Assembly: GCF_023525255.1 (NCBI RefSeq)
Contig: NZ_CP073355.1
Coordinates: 558,001 to 622,000, forward strand
Length of the DNA stretch: 64,000 nt
Direction: 5' to 3'
DNA from: Thermospira aquatica
GTDB taxonomy: Bacteria; Spirochaetota; Brevinematia; Brevinematales; Thermospiraceae
In this document: in pieces, positions 62,122 to 64,000 of the stretch
Layout of the letters: each line of letters begins with the position of its first letter
Position numbering within the stretch: the first letter of the stretch is position 1
Program-made: the position numbers and the translations under genes
Notes under the pieces: model-generated
Database searches by the model: none
What the model saw: only the letters and a program-made list of their open reading frames with translations
Told to the model about the DNA's origin: nothing

Positions 62122-63207
62122 CTACCTGGGAGCAAAATAAAAACACTCGTTGCATTTCTCTTGACTAAGCCCAATCTCTTCCCAGAGAAAGCTTTTTTCC
62201 ATACAGAGGTAGAGCGGAGCGCCAGGAAAAACCCTTTCTATCGTTTGTACCATTTCCCTGTAGAAGTGCCGTCTCAGAGGATGAAGATAGCGAAATTTAT
62301 GGTCAGCATCCGAGGGAAACATCTCTCCGGCAAGAAGTACCGAAGAAGGAAAACGGCGCTCAATGGTAGGGGCAAGGCTTACGGTGTGACGGTATCCTCC
62401 TAAACTGATCCAGCGAATGAGGCGCTGATCCAGGATAGAAAAAAGATCTGTTGCCAGGGTAACATAATGAGGAAGAAAGTCTTCGATCATCACAATGGGA
62501 TCAAAATGAATGGCTATTGAAATACCTGCCTGCTGAAGGGTTTTCATAGCTTTTATACGCTGTTCGAGTGAGGCTGTTTTATGCTCATCGGTAGTGATGA
62601 ATCGGGGAATGTTTACCGAAAACCCCACGACAACATCAACCTCAGGATAGGTTTCATGAGCTTTGAGAAGCGTGCCTATCTCTTCAGACTTGGTTTTAAA
62701 CTCGATGGTGATCCGATCGTGCCACCCTCTTTTCGTGATCATTTCCAGAAAAAAGGTGGTCTCCTCGAGAATACCATCCAGGGCAAGTGAATCAGCGAGT
62801 TCTCCTGTACCTACCCTTAGAAACCCGTATCGTGCAAGGTGAGCTTCTATTTCTTCCGCCATGTCTTCTCTATTCACAAAAGCAGTGATGAAAGGGTTAT
62901 TTTCAATGTAGTTCTGGAGAATACAATAAGAACAGTCAAAAGGACAGCCACTGATGGTGTTGATGGTGAAATAGTTACAACAAACTACGCCGGTAGAACC
63001 AGGGCATTTTTTGAGAAAGCGTCCCTTTTGTCGGGTAAGAAAAAGCGTAGACTTCCCCCAGCGAAAACGTTCCTCAAGGGAAAGGCTTTTTGCTTGCTCG
63101 ACAAGTTCTTCTTTGGTGGCTTTTTGCCCCTCAAGGCCAAGTCTTGTGGCTATCCTTTCACTTTCTTCTGGGTTTACTTCAGGATCTATAAAAAGCCTCT
63201 GAATCAT
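62122..63207 (-). CDS. SPL-family radical SAM protein (spore photoproduct lyase-like)
   Basis: A 361-residue radical SAM enzyme. ISGCPFDCSYCILQNYI supplies CxxxCxxC. The preceding GVVCCNYFTINTISG and the following GFLRVGTGELADSLALDG and EFKTKSEEIGTLLKAHE are typical of the SPL family. Classical SPL repairs the spore photoproduct thymine dimer; spirochaetes do not form spores, so the substrate here is open. The protein has a C-terminal Cys (ECFYFAPR). The gene overlaps the upstream unknown gene by 4 bp. Confidence 0.88.
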   Translation of the reverse strand: MIQRLFIDPEVNPEESERIATRLGLEGQKATKEELVEQAKSLSLEERFRWGKSTLFLTRQKGRFLKKCPGSTGVVCCNYFTINTISGCPFDCSYCILQNYIENNPFITAFVNREDMAEEIEAHLARYGFLRVGTGELADSLALDGILEETTFFLEMITKRGWHDRITIEFKTKSEEIGTLLKAHETYPEVDVVVGFSVNIPRFITTDEHKTASLEQRIKAMKTLQQAGISIAIHFDPIVMIEDFLPHYVTLATDLFSILDQRLIRWISLGGYRHTVSLAPTIERRFPSSVLLAGEMFPSDADHKFRYLHPLRRHFYREMVQTIERVFPGAPLYLCMEKSFLWEEIGLSQEKCNECFYFAPR

Positions 63208-63995
63208 ACGCCCTCTCCCCGAAGGATCTTTAACGCCTCTTCGAGTTCATGAAAGAGAGTAGTCGCCTTTTCAGGAAGGGAATGGATATCCCGTGTCGTA
63301 GCCATGGGAATGGTAAGAACAATATGCTCCCCTTCAAGAAAAGCTGGCCAGGAGAGTTTCCAGCCGGTTTTCTTGTGGATGGTTTGAGAGAGCGATTGAA
63401 GTCTTGCCTCATACTCTGAAAGGTGAGGATATCTTAGATGTTTGAGTCGAACCTGAAGCACCTCCAATCTCTTGGCTGGTCCATCAGGCATGTGTTTGAT
63501 ATCCTCCCAATCAAGATGATGAAGGATATCCTGGATACTCCAGCCTCTCCCGTTTTGAAGAGCAAGAAACCCCTGCCATATCTGTCGAAGCTGATTCCCA
63601 TGAGGGACAAGAACATCAAGAGCCTCTTCAAGCCAGGTAAGCCAATGTTTTTCATTACTCCAGTCGAGAAGAAGCCTGAGAGAGATACCGTACTGCACTG
63701 CCTTCTGAATCAGAAAAGCTCGAGAAAAAAGTTTTTCCCACTCCTTTTCTCTTTGAACGAGGAATGGAACCTTCCCACTGAGAAAACTCCTTACCTCTTG
63801 ATACGAAACACCGAGAGAAAAAGCCTTTATCCCCAGGAAAAACCATTCTATCTCTTCCCCTCCCCCCTGGGAGAGAAGAATCTGGGTAAGACATTCGAGA
63901 AGTTCACCTGTATTTTCAGGAATAAAAAGGATGATTTCTCGTTCGTCTCCATCGTGAAAATCACCTTCCCAGGGGTACACCTCCCCCTGCCACAT
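63204..63995 (-). CDS. Protein of unknown function, possibly cut at the window edge
   Basis: A 263-codon frame that begins with an ATG five bases from the end of the window, so the true start may lie beyond. The sequence is mainly helical, with a ParB-C-like or repeat-like distribution of Leu and Trp (GRGWSIQDILHHLDWEDIK, RLEVLQVRLKHLRYPHLSEY). The last ~50 residues look like a small beta domain (GWKLSWPAFLEGEHIVLTIP). I do not recognise a family. The stop overlaps the SPL-like gene by 4 bp, so it is in the same operon and may help select its target. Confidence 0.6.
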   Translation of the reverse strand: MWQGEVYPWEGDFHDGDEREIILFIPENTGELLECLTQILLSQGGGEEIEWFFLGIKAFSLGVSYQEVRSFLSGKVPFLVQREKEWEKLFSRAFLIQKAVQYGISLRLLLDWSNEKHWLTWLEEALDVLVPHGNQLRQIWQGFLALQNGRGWSIQDILHHLDWEDIKHMPDGPAKRLEVLQVRLKHLRYPHLSEYEARLQSLSQTIHKKTGWKLSWPAFLEGEHIVLTIPMATTRDIHSLPEKATTLFHELEEALKILRGEGV

Positions 63996-64000
63996 GAGAG

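Overview
The window reads as chromosomal DNA of a spirochaete (phylum Spirochaetota). The lineage is inferred from a FlhB C-terminal homologue (FlhX), FliO, two HD-GYP proteins, an MptE-like/DUF115 motility protein, a UPF0164-type outer-membrane protein, many lipoproteins and an Rnf complex. No rRNA or tRNA gene was recognised. Coding is dense, operons are short, and start codons are often overlapped (ATGA, TAATG).

Layout. 0-6 kb: tail of a flagellar cluster (FliK/YlqG-like end, FlhX), an HD-GYP protein, yraN, a possible flgM, a spirochaete-type protein of unknown function and recG. 6-9 kb (minus): envelope protein genes ending in an orphan NfnA-like flavoprotein. 9.2-10.7 kb: insertion sequence copy 1. 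11.3-18.4 kb: hybrid histidine kinase, second HD-GYP protein, AmrS-type radical SAM enzyme, MptE-like motility protein, lipoprotein. 19.3-23.6 kb: three more copies of the same insertion sequence in tandem. 23.7-30.5 kb: one long operon rpsF-ssb-rpsR-membrane protein-rplI-dnaB-mlaE-mlaF-mlaD-rhomboid. 30.5-46 kb: envelope and TPR proteins, then a minus-strand operon slt-MATE-YkgJ-tsaC-nth. 46.3-49.1 kb: fliO-mnmA-truD. 49.9-52.4 kb: lipoprotein pullulanase. 54.7-59 kb: rnfCDGEA without rnfB. 59-64 kb: shared sugar-ABC ATPase, coaE, Cys-rich protein, SPL-family radical SAM enzyme and an unknown protein.

The most unusual content lies between the genes. At least five gene-free stretches (about 18.49-19.20, 33.12-33.57, 34.66-35.12, 49.17-49.89 and 52.81-54.62 kb) hold about 87 copies of a degenerate 19-bp unit, ACTGYRAYAAGGWAAKAGC, with start-to-start distances mostly 28-40 bp. 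The units run mainly in one direction and are punctuated by head-to-head pairs with loops of about 17-20 nt. A palindrome TTAAACGTTTAA recurs in the arrays, and in six of seven cases it lies exactly 19 bp from a unit. A decayed version lies near 10.8-11.0 kb. Arrays B and C flank, in mirror image, a single gene (33695-34492) that looks like an IS1595-type transposase with its zinc ribbon and C-terminal motif kept but its catalytic core lost. This resembles REP/RAYT systems in layout but with a different protein family. It is the best candidate here for an undescribed system. The units are too degenerate, and their spacers too often reused, for CRISPR.

Other points: a G10 tract at the mlaE/mlaF junction, a TPR protein fused to a degenerate Mrr-like nuclease fold, an HD-GYP protein lacking the His of its HD pair, and short palindromic repeats that have invaded the 5' region of the insertion sequence.
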